Notes: generated by a model not told the origin, from the sequence alone. 64,000 nucleotides of DNA from Streptomyces xanthii (GCF_014621695.1 NZ_CP061281.1:5084001-5148000); one strand, 5' to 3'; positions 18,934-27,212 are shown, counted from the stretch's first letter. Numbers and translations are program-made.

Positions 18934-19923
18934 TCAGAAGTGCCGGGTCAGCCAGTCGACCAGGATCGCGTTCGTGCCCTCGGGATCCTCCAGCTGCGTC
19001 CAGTGCCCCGTGCCGATCATCCGGCGCTCGAACTCCTCGAAGTACTGGAGGAGATCGTCGGTGAGCGCCGGATGACAGATCGGGTCGTGCCGCGCGGCGA
19101 CGAGCAGTGCGGGGACACGGGCCTTGGGCACGTTCCCGTCCGGGAACCGCTCGCGCTGCACCTCCCAGTTCCGCAGGATGCTGTGGTACCAGCTCAGGCC
19201 GCCCCCGAACCCCGTACGGGCGTAAGCCTCGCTGTAGTACCGCAGCTCCTCCGGGCTCATCACGAGCTCGCCCGGCCACGTCGACTCGTCGTCCCACAGC
19301 CAGTGGATGTAGGACATGCTGTCGGGGTCGTGGCGGCCCGTCCGGGACAGGTTCGTGCCCGCGCCCGTGTCCCGCCGCATGAAGAAGCGGAACGAGCGCG
19401 CCGGGTCCTTGTCCAGTTCCTCCTCGCACTCGGGGGTGCGGAAGTGCGCCACGTAGTTCCGCGGCCCGTACGCCTTCTCGTACAGCTCGACGGGGTTCTC
19501 GCGCGAGTGGCCGAACGGGGTGTTGAGCGTGATGACACCGGCCACCGACTCCGGTTGGAGGTACGGCATCATCCACGAGACCATCCCGCCGAAGTCGTGC
19601 CCGACCACCACCGCCTTCTCGTAGCCGGCGTCGGCGATCAGTGCGGCGACATCGGCCGTCGTCTCCGCGATGCTGTAGGCGCTGCGGTCCTCCGGGCCGC
19701 TCGACAGGCCGTAACCCCGCATGTCGGGGGCCATCACATGGAAGCCCGCGTCGGCGATCGGGCGCAGCTGATGGCGCCAGGACGCGGCCAGTTCGGGGAA
19801 GCCGTGGCAGAGCACGACGCACACGTCGCGCGTCCTGTGCTCCGGCTTCTCCTCGAAGACGGCCAGGCGTGCGCCATCGGTGTCCACGAAGCGCGGCTCG
19901 GGCAGCTTGATCTCTACGGTCAT
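18934..19923 (-). CDS. epoxide-hydrolase-like alpha/beta hydrolase
   Basis: 329 residues from ATG 19923. The oxyanion motif HGFPE is at 40-44 and RGYG at 69-72. The nucleophile is Asp110 in VVGHDFGGM, an Asp rather than Ser, as in soluble epoxide hydrolases and haloalkane dehalogenases. The acid is in VAARHDPI and the His in GTGHWTQLEDPEG. The length and HGxP motif favour epoxide hydrolase. It diverges from a TetR gene and is near a monooxygenase and a dehydrogenase, consistent with oxidation of an alkene to epoxide, diol and ketone. The substrate is inferred, not shown. Confidence 0.82.
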   Translation of the reverse strand: MTVEIKLPEPRFVDTDGARLAVFEEKPEHRTRDVCVVLCHGFPELAASWRHQLRPIADAGFHVMAPDMRGYGLSSGPEDRSAYSIAETTADVAALIADAGYEKAVVVGHDFGGMVSWMMPYLQPESVAGVITLNTPFGHSRENPVELYEKAYGPRNYVAHFRTPECEEELDKDPARSFRFFMRRDTGAGTNLSRTGRHDPDSMSYIHWLWDDESTWPGELVMSPEELRYYSEAYARTGFGGGLSWYHSILRNWEVQRERFPDGNVPKARVPALLVAARHDPICHPALTDDLLQYFEEFERRMIGTGHWTQLEDPEGTNAILVDWLTRHF

Positions 19924-19940
19924 CGTCTTCCGTTCTCCCG

Positions 19941-20008
19941 TTCGGGCAGGGTGGTTCGGGCGGGTGTTCGGACAGGTCGGTTCGGGCAGGTCGGTTCGGG
20001 CAGGTCGG
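19941..20008. repeat. tandem 14-bp repeats in a divergent promoter region
   Basis: Five adjacent TTCGG-initial units start at 19941, 19955 (12 bp), 19967, 19981 and 19995. The last two are identical (TTCGGGCAGGTCGG). They lie just upstream of the hydrolase start, beside the TetR operator candidates. Confidence 0.85.
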
Positions 20009-20035
20009 TCCGCGCCGTTCCTGGGTCAGTTTTTG

Positions 20036-20061
20036 ATCAAGTGATTCGATCGATCGATCGA
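20036..20061. promoter_or_regulatory. candidate TetR operator: ATCAAGTGAT plus 16-bp GATC palindrome
   Basis: ATCA-AG-TGAT (20036-20045) is followed directly by the perfect palindrome TCGATCGATCGATCGA (20046-20061), 30 bp before the TetR ATG. The first box matches ATCA-CG-TGAT upstream of the monooxygenase operon (24536-24545), suggesting that one regulator reads both. Confidence 0.5.
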
Positions 20062-20091
20062 TTTCCGCAGGGCTGGTCTATGCTGCCGGGC

Positions 20092-20730
20092 ATGGCCTCC
20101 AGCGCAGCGAACCGGCAGGGCGACGCCACCCGGCAGCAGTTGATCAAGGCGGCCGAGCGCCTCTTCGCCACCCAGGGCGTGGACGCCGTCTCGGTCCGCG
20201 CGGTCAACGCCGCGGCGGGCCAGGGACCGGCCTCCGTGCACTACCACTTCGGTTCCAAGGAGAACCTGGTGGCGGCCGTCCTCCTCGGCGTCGGCGCCGC
20301 CGTCCGCGACGAGATCGCCGCCAACTGCGACGCCCTGGCCGAGCGGCGCGAGGCCCCCACGCCCACCGAGGTCGTCCGCGCCCTCACCGACCCGTACCTC
20401 GCCCTGCTGCTGCGCCACCGCGTGCGCGGCATGCGCTGGGTGCAGATCGTGGTGCAGATCTCGCGCGACGGCCGCCCGGCCATCGAGTCCACCGGCCAGG
20501 ACGCCGTCGCGGCGAGCCTGCGCAAGCAGGTGGGCCGCGCCTTCCCCGACTGCGACGCCGAACGCATCGACCTGCGCTGGCCGTTGGTGGTGATGGGCTT
20601 CCTCCAGATGCTCAGCCACGCCGACGGGCTCGGCGGCCGGGGCGCCCGCCTCGGCCGCGACGAACTCGTCGAGTTCTACGAGGACCTGGTCACCTTCGTC
20701 ATCGGCGGCGCGGAGCGCATGCTCGGCTGA
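20092..20730 (+). CDS. TetR/AcrR-family regulator
   Basis: 212 residues from ATG 20092 (an in-frame ATG at 20080 is also possible). The N-terminal TetR HTH reads TRQQLIKAAERLFATQGVDAVSVRAVNAAAG, then PASVHYHFGSKENLVAAVL, the usual helix 3-4 signature. The C-terminal domain is helical and sensor-like. It is divergent from the epoxide-hydrolase-like gene and convergent with the MHS transporter, overlapping it by 55 bp. It probably represses both local units through ATCAnnTGAT sites. Confidence 0.88.
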   Translation: MASSAANRQGDATRQQLIKAAERLFATQGVDAVSVRAVNAAAGQGPASVHYHFGSKENLVAAVLLGVGAAVRDEIAANCDALAERREAPTPTEVVRALTDPYLALLLRHRVRGMRWVQIVVQISRDGRPAIESTGQDAVAASLRKQVGRAFPDCDAERIDLRWPLVVMGFLQMLSHADGLGGRGARLGRDELVEFYEDLVTFVIGGAERMLG

Positions 20731-22118
20731 GTCCCGCCCTCGTCGACGGCCAGATCGCGGCCCCGGGTCTCCGCCAGCCGCCAGATCGCCAGCGCCGTCA
20801 CCAGACCGCACCCGATCACCAGGCCCGCGAGCGGCGCGCTGCGCGCACTCCCCGACGCCGCGAACAGACTGCTCGCGACGAGCGGCGTGAACCCGGCCCC
20901 GACCAGCGCGGCCAGCTGATAGCCGAGCGAGGCGCCCGTGTACCGCACCCGGGTGCCGAACAGCTCGGACAGCAGCGGGGCCAGCGGCGCGTACATCGAC
21001 GACTGGAGCAGTCCCTGCCCGAGCACCATCGCCGTGACCAGCAGCGCCGGTGACCCGGAGTCGATCAGCGCGAAGAACGGGAACGCGCCCAGCATCGTGG
21101 CGACCGCCCCGCCGAGCACCACTTTGCGGCGCCCGATCCGGTCGGAGAGCGCGGAGAAGAACGGGATCGCGACCAGCCCGACGAGCGAGGTGTAGAGCAG
21201 CCCCGTCATCACGTTCGCGCGCGTGTACCCGACGGTCGTGGCGTACGTGAGCATGAACGTGCTGATCATCGCGGTCAGCGCGAACGGGCCGATGCCCACC
21301 GCGCAGCCGAGCAGCAGCGTGCGCGGCCGGCGCAGCACCCGCAGCAGCGGCATCCGCGGACCTTCGGACGGCTCCCGCGCCGCGGCGGCCTGCTGCTGCC
21401 GGAAGAGCGGGCTCTCCGTCACCCCGAGCCGCACGTACAGGCCGATCCCGAGCAGCAGCGCGCTGCACAGGAACGGGATACGCCAGCCCCAGGCGAGGAA
21501 GTCCCTGGTCGGCAGCGTGGCGATCGCCGTCACCGTGATCGTGGAGAGCAGGCCGCCGAGCGGGGCGCCCATCTGCATGAGCCCGCTCCAGAACCCCCGG
21601 CGGCGGGCGTCGGCGTGCTCGACGACCATCAGCGTCGCGCCGCCCCACTCGCCGCCGATCGCGATGCCCTGCACCACGCGCAGCAGCACCAGCAGGGCGG
21701 GGGCGGCGACGCCGATCGTCGCGTACGTGGGCAGCAGGCCGATGAGGAAGCTGGCGCCGCCCATGAGGACCATCGTGAGGATCAGCATGGACTTGCGGCC
21801 GAGCCGGTCGCCGAAGTGCCCGAACACGGCGCCGCCGAGCGGGCGGGCGACGTAACCGGCGGCGAGCGTGCCGAACGCGGCGATGGTGCCGGCCGCCGGG
21901 TTGGACTGCGGGAAGAAGAGCTGGCCGAAGGCGAGGGCGGCCATGGTGCCGTAGACCAGGAAGTCGTAGTACTCGATGACGGTGCCGAGGAAACTCGACA
22001 CCGCCACCTTGCGCAGCAGTACGGGGTCGGTGGGGATCGGTTCCGGGGAGGGGGACGGGGACGGGGACGGGGACGGGGACGGGGATGGGGATGGGGATGG
22101 GGATGGGGAGGCAGGCAT
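20676..22118 (-). CDS. MFS transporter, metabolite:H+ symporter (MHS) family
   Basis: 480 residues from ATG 22118, after AAGGGAG. Twelve helices. YEYDFLVYG-like YYDFLVYG follows helix 1. GHFGDRLGRKSML is the MFS loop 2-3 motif and RVVQGIAIGGEWGG the MHS hallmark, with a second SDRIGRRK loop. This is the group of ShiA, ProP and dicarboxylate or aromatic-acid carriers, so an organic-acid-like substrate is likely. The N-terminal 25 residues are a (Ser-Pro) repeat encoded by a hexanucleotide array. It is the last gene of the monooxygenase-dehydrogenase operon. Confidence 0.88.
   Translation of the reverse strand: MPASPSPSPSPSPSPSPSPSPSPSPEPIPTDPVLLRKVAVSSFLGTVIEYYDFLVYGTMAALAFGQLFFPQSNPAAGTIAAFGTLAAGYVARPLGGAVFGHFGDRLGRKSMLILTMVLMGGASFLIGLLPTYATIGVAAPALLVLLRVVQGIAIGGEWGGATLMVVEHADARRRGFWSGLMQMGAPLGGLLSTITVTAIATLPTRDFLAWGWRIPFLCSALLLGIGLYVRLGVTESPLFRQQQAAAAREPSEGPRMPLLRVLRRPRTLLLGCAVGIGPFALTAMISTFMLTYATTVGYTRANVMTGLLYTSLVGLVAIPFFSALSDRIGRRKVVLGGAVATMLGAFPFFALIDSGSPALLVTAMVLGQGLLQSSMYAPLAPLLSELFGTRVRYTGASLGYQLAALVGAGFTPLVASSLFAASGSARSAPLAGLVIGCGLVTALAIWRLAETRGRDLAVDEGGTQPSMRSAPPMTKVTRSS
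22045..22110 (-). repeat. 11 tandem hexanucleotides encoding (Ser-Pro)n
   Basis: GGGGAG, five GGGGAC, four GGGGAT and GGGGAG on the plus strand (reverse complements encode Ser-Pro). The length can change by whole hexamers without a frameshift, so it would vary the cytoplasmic tail only. Confidence 0.92.
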
Positions 22119-22153
22119 GACGTACTCCCTTGAGCGGTAGGGACGTTGCCGGA

Positions 22154-23224
22154 TCAGCCCTGCTGGTGGCCCGTGCCGTGGGGGAGCACGAGGATCTTCA
22201 CGTGCTCGGCGGGGGAGCGCAGAGCGGCGAAGGCTTCGGGGACCTCGTCGAGTGGGATGCGGGATGTGATGATCGCCTCGGCGTCGATCTCACCGTCGGC
22301 GAGCCGCCGCAGCACTGTCTCGTACGCGTTCTCGGTGGGCCCGTGGCCGAAGTTCACGGCGATGCGCCGCAGCTGACCGACCACGGGGATGATCGTCTCG
22401 TCGGCGAACGGCGCGGCGAGGACCTGGATCCGCGAGTCGTACGGGAGCCGGTGCAGCAGCCCGCCCAGCATCCCGGCCCGCCCGCTGCACTCGTACGCGA
22501 TGAGGATGCCGTCGCCCGTCTCCCCTTGCTGGACAAGGGAGTCGTAGAGCTCGATCGGGTCCTGCTCGGCCGGGTCGACGACATGGTCCGCGCCCATCTT
22601 CGCGGCGAGCTCGCGGCGTTTGGGCGAGGGTTCGGAGGCGATGACCGTCCGGACGCCGCGGGCCTTCGCCGCGACGATCGCGCCGAGGCCGATCGTGCCG
22701 CAGCCGATCACCAGCGCCGAGTCCGCGGCGGTGAGCCCGGAGCGCTGGACGTGCATCTCGCCGACGTGCAGCGGCTCGGCGAGCGCCGCGTGCTCCAGGG
22801 AGAGACCGTCGGGCACGTGGCGGGCCCAGAACGCGTCCACGGTGATGAAGTCGCCGAAGGCCCCGTGGTACGTGTTCGAGTAGCCGATGATCGTCGGGAC
22901 GCCGGTGGCCGGATCGGTGACGATGCCGAGGCCCGCCACGCGGTCGCCGACGGAGAAGTCGCCCACCTCGGCGCCCGCCTCCGTGACGACGCCGGAGAAC
23001 TCGTGGCCGAGCACGATCGGGCGCTCCGGATCGAACCGGGCGAGCGGATAGTCGGCGCCCTCGACCACCTCGCAGAACCGGTCCGCGTCCTTCGACACCG
23101 TCAGATCGCTGCCGCAGATGCCGCACGCGGCGACCTCGACGCGGAGCTGGCGCGGGCCGAGGGGCGGGAGTTCGGGCACGTCGGCGAGGCGGAACTCGCC
23201 GTCCAGGAACTGCACGGCACGCAT
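22154..23224 (-). CDS. zinc-dependent medium-chain alcohol dehydrogenase
   Basis: 356 residues from ATG 23224. The catalytic zinc ligands read ACGICGSD (Cys34) and GHEFSG (His74-Glu75). The four-Cys structural zinc lobe expected around residues 95-115 is absent. The NAD(P) motif is GCGTIGLGAI near 174, followed by EPSPKRRELAAKMGADHV. It probably oxidises a secondary alcohol or diol. It starts 3 bp after the monooxygenase stop and 35 bp before the transporter start, so the three genes form one operon. Confidence 0.88.
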   Translation of the reverse strand: MRAVQFLDGEFRLADVPELPPLGPRQLRVEVAACGICGSDLTVSKDADRFCEVVEGADYPLARFDPERPIVLGHEFSGVVTEAGAEVGDFSVGDRVAGLGIVTDPATGVPTIIGYSNTYHGAFGDFITVDAFWARHVPDGLSLEHAALAEPLHVGEMHVQRSGLTAADSALVIGCGTIGLGAIVAAKARGVRTVIASEPSPKRRELAAKMGADHVVDPAEQDPIELYDSLVQQGETGDGILIAYECSGRAGMLGGLLHRLPYDSRIQVLAAPFADETIIPVVGQLRRIAVNFGHGPTENAYETVLRRLADGEIDAEAIITSRIPLDEVPEAFAALRSPAEHVKILVLPHGTGHQQG

Positions 23225-23227
23225 GGC

Positions 23228-24412
23228 TCAGGCCTCCTCGGCTCGGGGCTCGCCGTAGTACTCGGTGTGCGCCTTGGTGATCGCTCCGGCCAGCTGCCCG
23301 ATGAGCTGTTCGCGGTGGTCCTCGGCGAACTGCAGGCTGGCCTGGCGGTTCCGGTTCCGGTTGCGGAAGTGCGGGACGACCTCGGAGGCGAACAGTTCGT
23401 AACTGCGCTTGGTGTCCTCCCAGTTCGCCATGTCGACGTGCAGGACGAGCATCGTCCCGAAGCCGCCCGTCTTCTCGATCAGCGCCTCGATCCGGGCGAT
23501 GGCCTGGTCCGGGGTGCCGATGACGGCCTGCCCGAACTCGCCGAGGGAGTTGTGGCGCCAGAAGTCGATGACGCCCTGCGGGGTGGCCGCCCAGTCGGGG
23601 TAGCGGCCGTTCTGCCGGTTCGCGTACGCGGCCATGGCCTGGATGCGGCGGCTGACCGCGCGCTCGGCGTCGGCCTGCGTCTCGGCCAGGAACATCGGGT
23701 TCACCAGGCGCCAGCGGGAACGGTCGGCGACGTGCCCGTGCTCGGCGGAGACCTTCTCGTAGATCTCCCAGTTCCGGTCCAGCGCGTCGAACCCGGCGGG
23801 GGAGCTCGCGGCCAGGGACAGCAGGGACAGGCCGTGCTTCCCGGCGAGCACCGATCCGTTCGGGGAGACGGTGGAGGCGGCGACGACCTCGATGCCGGCC
23901 GGGTCGTACGTCGGCAGCTGGGCCCGTGCCTCGCGGAGCGTGAACCAGTCCGTCTCCCGCGACACCACCTCGCCGCGCAGCAGCGGCAGTACGACCTCCA
24001 GCGCCTCGCCCTGCATGAGCCGCTGCTCGGCCGGGTCGATGCCCATCATGCGCGCGTCCAGCGGGATCTTCCCCGGCCCGGTCCCCAGGATCACCCGGCC
24101 CCGGGTCTGCAGGTCGAGCTGCGTGATGCGGTCGACGGTGATCAGCGGGTGGTGGTACGGCAGCGAGACCACACCCGTGCCGAACCGGATCCGGGACGTC
24201 CGCTCGGCCGCCGCCGCGATGAACTGGTCCGGCGCGGGCACGATCTCGGCCCCTGTCGAATGGTGCTCACCCATCCACGCCTCCTCGAACCCGAGGTGGT
24301 CCAGATGGGTCATGAGATCGATGTCCCGCCGCAACTGGAGCGCGGGATCCGCGTCCAGCGGGTGGAACGGGGCGAGGAAGGCCCCGAACTTCAGTGATTC
24401 GGCCGACCACAT
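23228..24412 (-). CDS. LLM-class flavin-dependent monooxygenase (luciferase-like)
   Basis: 394 residues from ATG 24412 (GAGGGGAA upstream); a GTG six codons earlier is less likely. It has the bacterial luciferase-like barrel: KFGAFLAPFHP, EEAWMGEHHSTG near 45-57, RIRFGTGVVSLPYHHP near 75-90, RVILGTGPG near 109. It needs reduced flavin from a partner reductase, and none is nearby. The length and the EHHSTG/SLPYHHP pattern recall limonene 1,2-monooxygenase (LimB) and alkane-type LLM enzymes. With the epoxide-hydrolase-like and dehydrogenase genes, a terpene or alkene route is a reasonable guess. First gene of the operon. Confidence 0.85.
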   Translation of the reverse strand: MWSAESLKFGAFLAPFHPLDADPALQLRRDIDLMTHLDHLGFEEAWMGEHHSTGAEIVPAPDQFIAAAAERTSRIRFGTGVVSLPYHHPLITVDRITQLDLQTRGRVILGTGPGKIPLDARMMGIDPAEQRLMQGEALEVVLPLLRGEVVSRETDWFTLREARAQLPTYDPAGIEVVAASTVSPNGSVLAGKHGLSLLSLAASSPAGFDALDRNWEIYEKVSAEHGHVADRSRWRLVNPMFLAETQADAERAVSRRIQAMAAYANRQNGRYPDWAATPQGVIDFWRHNSLGEFGQAVIGTPDQAIARIEALIEKTGGFGTMLVLHVDMANWEDTKRSYELFASEVVPHFRNRNRNRQASLQFAEDHREQLIGQLAGAITKAHTEYYGEPRAEEA

Positions 24413-24521
24413 CGTTGAACTTCCCCTCACTTGACGCTACTTGGCGCTGCGTTGCACCGGGCGGAGCGAGCACGGGAACACTCGGGCATCCCCGGCGAAG
24501 CGGGCCCGATGCCTGGTTGTG

Positions 24522-24546
24522 TATCACGTATTTCAATCACGTGATA
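24522..24546. promoter_or_regulatory. palindromic operator upstream of the monooxygenase operon
   Basis: TATCACGT (24522-24529) and ACGTGATA (24539-24546) form an inverted repeat. The right half also makes the 10-bp palindrome ATCACGTGAT (24536-24545), about 125 bp before the ATG. It parallels ATCAAGTGAT next to the TetR gene. Confidence 0.5.
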
Positions 24547-24587
24547 GAACTCTTACCGCTGACCGGGACCGCCCCCCGGACATGCCT

Positions 24588-24623
24588 CAGGCCCGCGCTG
24601 CGTGGGGAACCAGCGCGGGCCTG
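24588..24623 (-). terminator. hairpin terminator after the acyl-CoA dehydrogenase
   Basis: A perfect 13-bp inverted repeat, CAGGCCCGCGCTG / CAGCGCGGGCCTG, with a 10-nt loop, 41 bp past the dehydrogenase stop. It would insulate the monooxygenase operon from read-through. Confidence 0.8.
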
Positions 24624-24664
24624 AATCGACTTCTGTGCGGTTTGCGGGCGGTTTGCGGGTGGAC

Positions 24665-25879
24665 CTACCGGATCTGCCGCCCCGAGATCGCGCGGGCGAT
24701 GACCAGGCGCTGGATCTCGCTCGTGCCCTCGAAAATGGTGTAGATCTTCGCGTCCCGGTACATGCGCTCGACGGGGTGCTCGCGGCTGTAGCCGGCGCCG
24801 CCGAGGACCTGGATGGCCTTCTCCGTCGCCGAGACCGCGAGTTCGCCGGCCCGGAGCTTCGACATCGAGCCCTGGCCCGCGTCGAAGGTCTTGTTGTTGC
24901 GGGCCATCCACGCGGCCTGCCAGATGAGGAGGCGGCAGGCCTCGATCTCCGTACGGATGTCCGCGAGGGCGAAGGCGATGGCCTGGTTGTCGATGATCGG
25001 GCGGCCGAACGCCTCACGTTCGCCCGCGTAGTCGAGGGCGTACTCGTAGGCGGCGCGGGCGATGCCGAGAGCCTGGGCGCCGACCGTGGGGCGGCTGACC
25101 TCGAACGTGGACATCGCGGCCTGTCCGCGACCGCCCCGGGTCCCCTCGCGGGCCCGCGCGAGACGGGCGTCGAGCTTCTCCTTGCCGCCGAGCAGGCAGT
25201 GGCCCGGGACCCGTACGTCGTCGAGGAAGACATCGGCGGTGTGCGAGGCACGCAGGCCCAGCTTCTTGATCTTGCGGGCGCCTTCGAGGCCCGGAGTGCC
25301 CGGCGGCACGATGAAGGCCGCCTGGCCGCGCGAGCCCAGCTCCGGGTCGACGGAGGCGACGACCACGTGCACGTTCGCTATCCCGCCGTTGGTGATCCAG
25401 GCCTTCTGGCCGGACAGGACCCATTCGTCCTTGGCCCCGTCGTAACGGGCCCGCGTCCGCATCGCCGCCACGTCCGAACCGGCCTGCGGCTCGGACACGC
25501 AGAACGCGGCGAGCTTCGGGTCCGTCTCGTCGCCGAAGCACTGCGGCACCCACTCGGCCAGCTGATCGGGCGTCCCGGACGAGAAGATCCCGGCCACCGC
25601 GAGCGAGGTGCCGAACAGCGACATGCCGATGCCGGCGTCGCCCCAGAACAGCTCCTCGTTGGCGATCTGCAGGGAGATCCCCGTCGGGTCGCCGAACAGC
25701 TCGGCCAGCGACTCGAACCCGTACAGGCCGATCTTCGCGGCCTCCCGGATCACCGGCCAGGGAGTCTCCTCGCGCTCGTCCCACTCAGCGGCCGCGGGGC
25801 GCACGACCTCCGCCGCGAAACCGTGCACCCAGTCCCGCAGCTCCCGCTGCTCCTCGTCCAGTTCGAGAGAGAACACCAT
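24665..25879 (-). CDS. acyl-CoA dehydrogenase
   Basis: 404 residues from ATG 25879. Typical FAD-dependent ACAD: FCVSEPQAGSD near 130 (FAD site), WVLSGQKAWITNGGIA near 153, RPTVGAQALGIARAAYEYA near 245, and the catalytic Glu in IYTIFEGTSEIQ near 386. It oxidises an acyl-CoA to the enoyl-CoA. The residues after LDARLARAREGTRGGRGQ form a Gly/Arg-rich insert not usual in short-chain enzymes. Second gene of a unit with the SCP2 protein (14-bp gap), under the CTTACT operator. Chain-length preference is unknown. Confidence 0.92.
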   Translation of the reverse strand: MVFSLELDEEQRELRDWVHGFAAEVVRPAAAEWDEREETPWPVIREAAKIGLYGFESLAELFGDPTGISLQIANEELFWGDAGIGMSLFGTSLAVAGIFSSGTPDQLAEWVPQCFGDETDPKLAAFCVSEPQAGSDVAAMRTRARYDGAKDEWVLSGQKAWITNGGIANVHVVVASVDPELGSRGQAAFIVPPGTPGLEGARKIKKLGLRASHTADVFLDDVRVPGHCLLGGKEKLDARLARAREGTRGGRGQAAMSTFEVSRPTVGAQALGIARAAYEYALDYAGEREAFGRPIIDNQAIAFALADIRTEIEACRLLIWQAAWMARNNKTFDAGQGSMSKLRAGELAVSATEKAIQVLGGAGYSREHPVERMYRDAKIYTIFEGTSEIQRLVIARAISGRQIR

Positions 25880-25893
25880 GCCCGCCGCGCCCC

Positions 25894-26361
25894 CTAGGCC
25901 TTCGGGATGTCGAAGTAGCGGGTCAGGCCGGAGGCGAGCGCGACATCGCCCGCGATCTTGACCTTGCGCATCATGAACATGGTGACGGGCGAGGAGTTGC
26001 CCGAGACCAGCTTGAGGAAGTCGGCGTCGCCCATGATGAGCGTGACGCGCGGCTCCGCGTCCGAACGGCCCTCGGTGACCGTGCAGGTGCCCTTCGAGAT
26101 GTGCGTCTCGTAGACGGCCTCGGGGTTGTCGCCCTGACCCGTGACCTTCCAGCGGATCAGCGCCTCCAGCTGCCCGGCGACCTCGGGCTTGAACTGCCGC
26201 TCCATGCGCCCGAAGACCTCCTTCAGGACACGGCCGCGCAACTCGGCGTCCCGCGCGATCTCGTTGATCTCCTTCGCGGACAGGCCCTTGACGATCCGTG
26301 CGAACTCCTCGGGCGTGACGCTCGCGAAGTCGAGGCCCGCGATCTCGTCGGCACCGCTCAT
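25894..26361 (-). CDS. SCP2 sterol-carrier domain protein
   Basis: 155 residues from ATG 26361. After a helical N-terminus (TPEEFARIVKGLSAKEINEIA) there is an SCP2-like lipid-binding fold: IRWKVTGQGDN, YETHISKGTCTVTEGRSDAEPRVTLIMGDADFLKLVSGNSSPVTMFM, and a KIAGDVALAS end typical of SCP2 (M-x-G-K-x-K-x-x-G-D). It probably carries fatty acyl or sterol ligands for the acyl-CoA dehydrogenase encoded next. First gene of the unit, divergent from the TetR regulator. Confidence 0.85.
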   Translation of the reverse strand: MSGADEIAGLDFASVTPEEFARIVKGLSAKEINEIARDAELRGRVLKEVFGRMERQFKPEVAGQLEALIRWKVTGQGDNPEAVYETHISKGTCTVTEGRSDAEPRVTLIMGDADFLKLVSGNSSPVTMFMMRKVKIAGDVALASGLTRYFDIPKA

Positions 26362-26383
26362 GGAAGTCTCCCTCGGTAAGTTT

Positions 26384-26399
26384 CTTACTAATCAGTAAG
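26384..26399. promoter_or_regulatory. perfect operator CTTACT-N4-AGTAAG between SCP2 and TetR genes
   Basis: CTTACTAATCAGTAAG is a 16-bp perfect inverted repeat 22 bp from the SCP2 start. Weaker copies flank it: GTAAG at 26376 and TTAC-N6-GTAA at 26401-26414. The same 16-bp layout occurs before the acyl-CoA synthetase gene. Confidence 0.75.
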
Positions 26400-26444
26400 A
26401 TTACTGCTTGGTAAGGTTACGGCGACGTAGATAGGCTGACAAGG

Positions 26445-27125
26445 GTGACGGGGACACGGGGAGCGGCTCAAGGGCGCACGGCAGCGGCCGGGCGGCGCAA
26501 GCGCGTGCCGCGCGAAGTGCGCGAGCAGCAGATCATCGACGTGGCCGTGGGCGTCTTCGCCAAGCGCGGCTATCACGCGGCCAGCGTCGACGAGATCGCC
26601 GAACTCGCGGGGATCTCCAAGCCGATGGTCTATCTCTACCTCGATTCCAAAGAGGGCCTCTTCCTCGCCTGCCTGCGGCGCGAGGCCGCACGTCTGGTCG
26701 CCGCCTTCCAGGACGCGGCGCGCGGCGCCGGCGCCGCCCCCGAACTGCGGCTCTACGCAGGTCTGTCCGCGTTTTTCGCCTTCGTCGCCGAGCACCGCGA
26801 CAGCTGGGTCGTCCTCCATCGCCAAGCCTCCGAGCTCAGCGAGGCGATCGCCGCGGCCGTCGCCGAGGCGCGCCGCGCGGTGATGGCCGAGGTCGCCGGA
26901 CTGATCAGCGACGGCATCAGCGACAGCGGCCGCGGCGAGCGACTGCGCGCCCAGGACGCCGACTTCGTGGCGCACGCCCTGGTCGGCGCCGCCGACTCGC
27001 TCACCGACTGGACCGAGCAGAACCCGGGCCAGTCACCCGAGGGTGTCGCCCTGCGGCTCATGAACATGGTGTGGGTGGGCATGCGCGACGTACTCGACGG
27101 CGAGGCCTGGCTGCCCCGCGACTGA
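26445..27125 (+). CDS. TetR-family regulator of the fatty-acid group
   Basis: 226 residues from a GTG at 26445. A basic leader (AGRRKRVPREVREQQIID) precedes the TetR HTH: VFAKRGYHAASVDEIAELAGISKPMVYLYLDSKEGLF near 38-75. The C-terminal helices form a ligand pocket. It diverges from the SCP2-acyl-CoA dehydrogenase unit, with a perfect palindrome between. An equivalent palindrome precedes the downstream acyl-CoA synthetase, so autoregulation plus control of both units is likely. Acyl-CoA would be the expected ligand; that is inferred. Confidence 0.88.
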   Translation: MTGTRGAAQGRTAAAGRRKRVPREVREQQIIDVAVGVFAKRGYHAASVDEIAELAGISKPMVYLYLDSKEGLFLACLRREAARLVAAFQDAARGAGAAPELRLYAGLSAFFAFVAEHRDSWVVLHRQASELSEAIAAAVAEARRAVMAEVAGLISDGISDSGRGERLRAQDADFVAHALVGAADSLTDWTEQNPGQSPEGVALRLMNMVWVGMRDVLDGEAWLPRD

Positions 27126-27145
27126 CTCCTCTCGCGACCTCCTCA

Positions 27146-27212
27146 CGGCTCCCCTCCCGTTTCCGCTCGCGGCTCCCCTCCCGTTTCCGCTCGCGGCTCC
27201 CTTCCCGTCTCC
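27146..27212. repeat. 24-bp direct repeats between TetR and synthetase genes
   Basis: Two exact 24-bp copies, at 27146-27169 and 27170-27193 (starting CGGCTCCCCTCCCGTTTCC), and a diverged third. No ORF uses them. They lie directly before the second CTTAC operator. Confidence 0.85.

Noticed and set aside
22021..22118. CRISPR-like repeat array
   Set aside because: The units are contiguous hexamers without spacers. No CRISPR array or cas gene was seen anywhere in the window.
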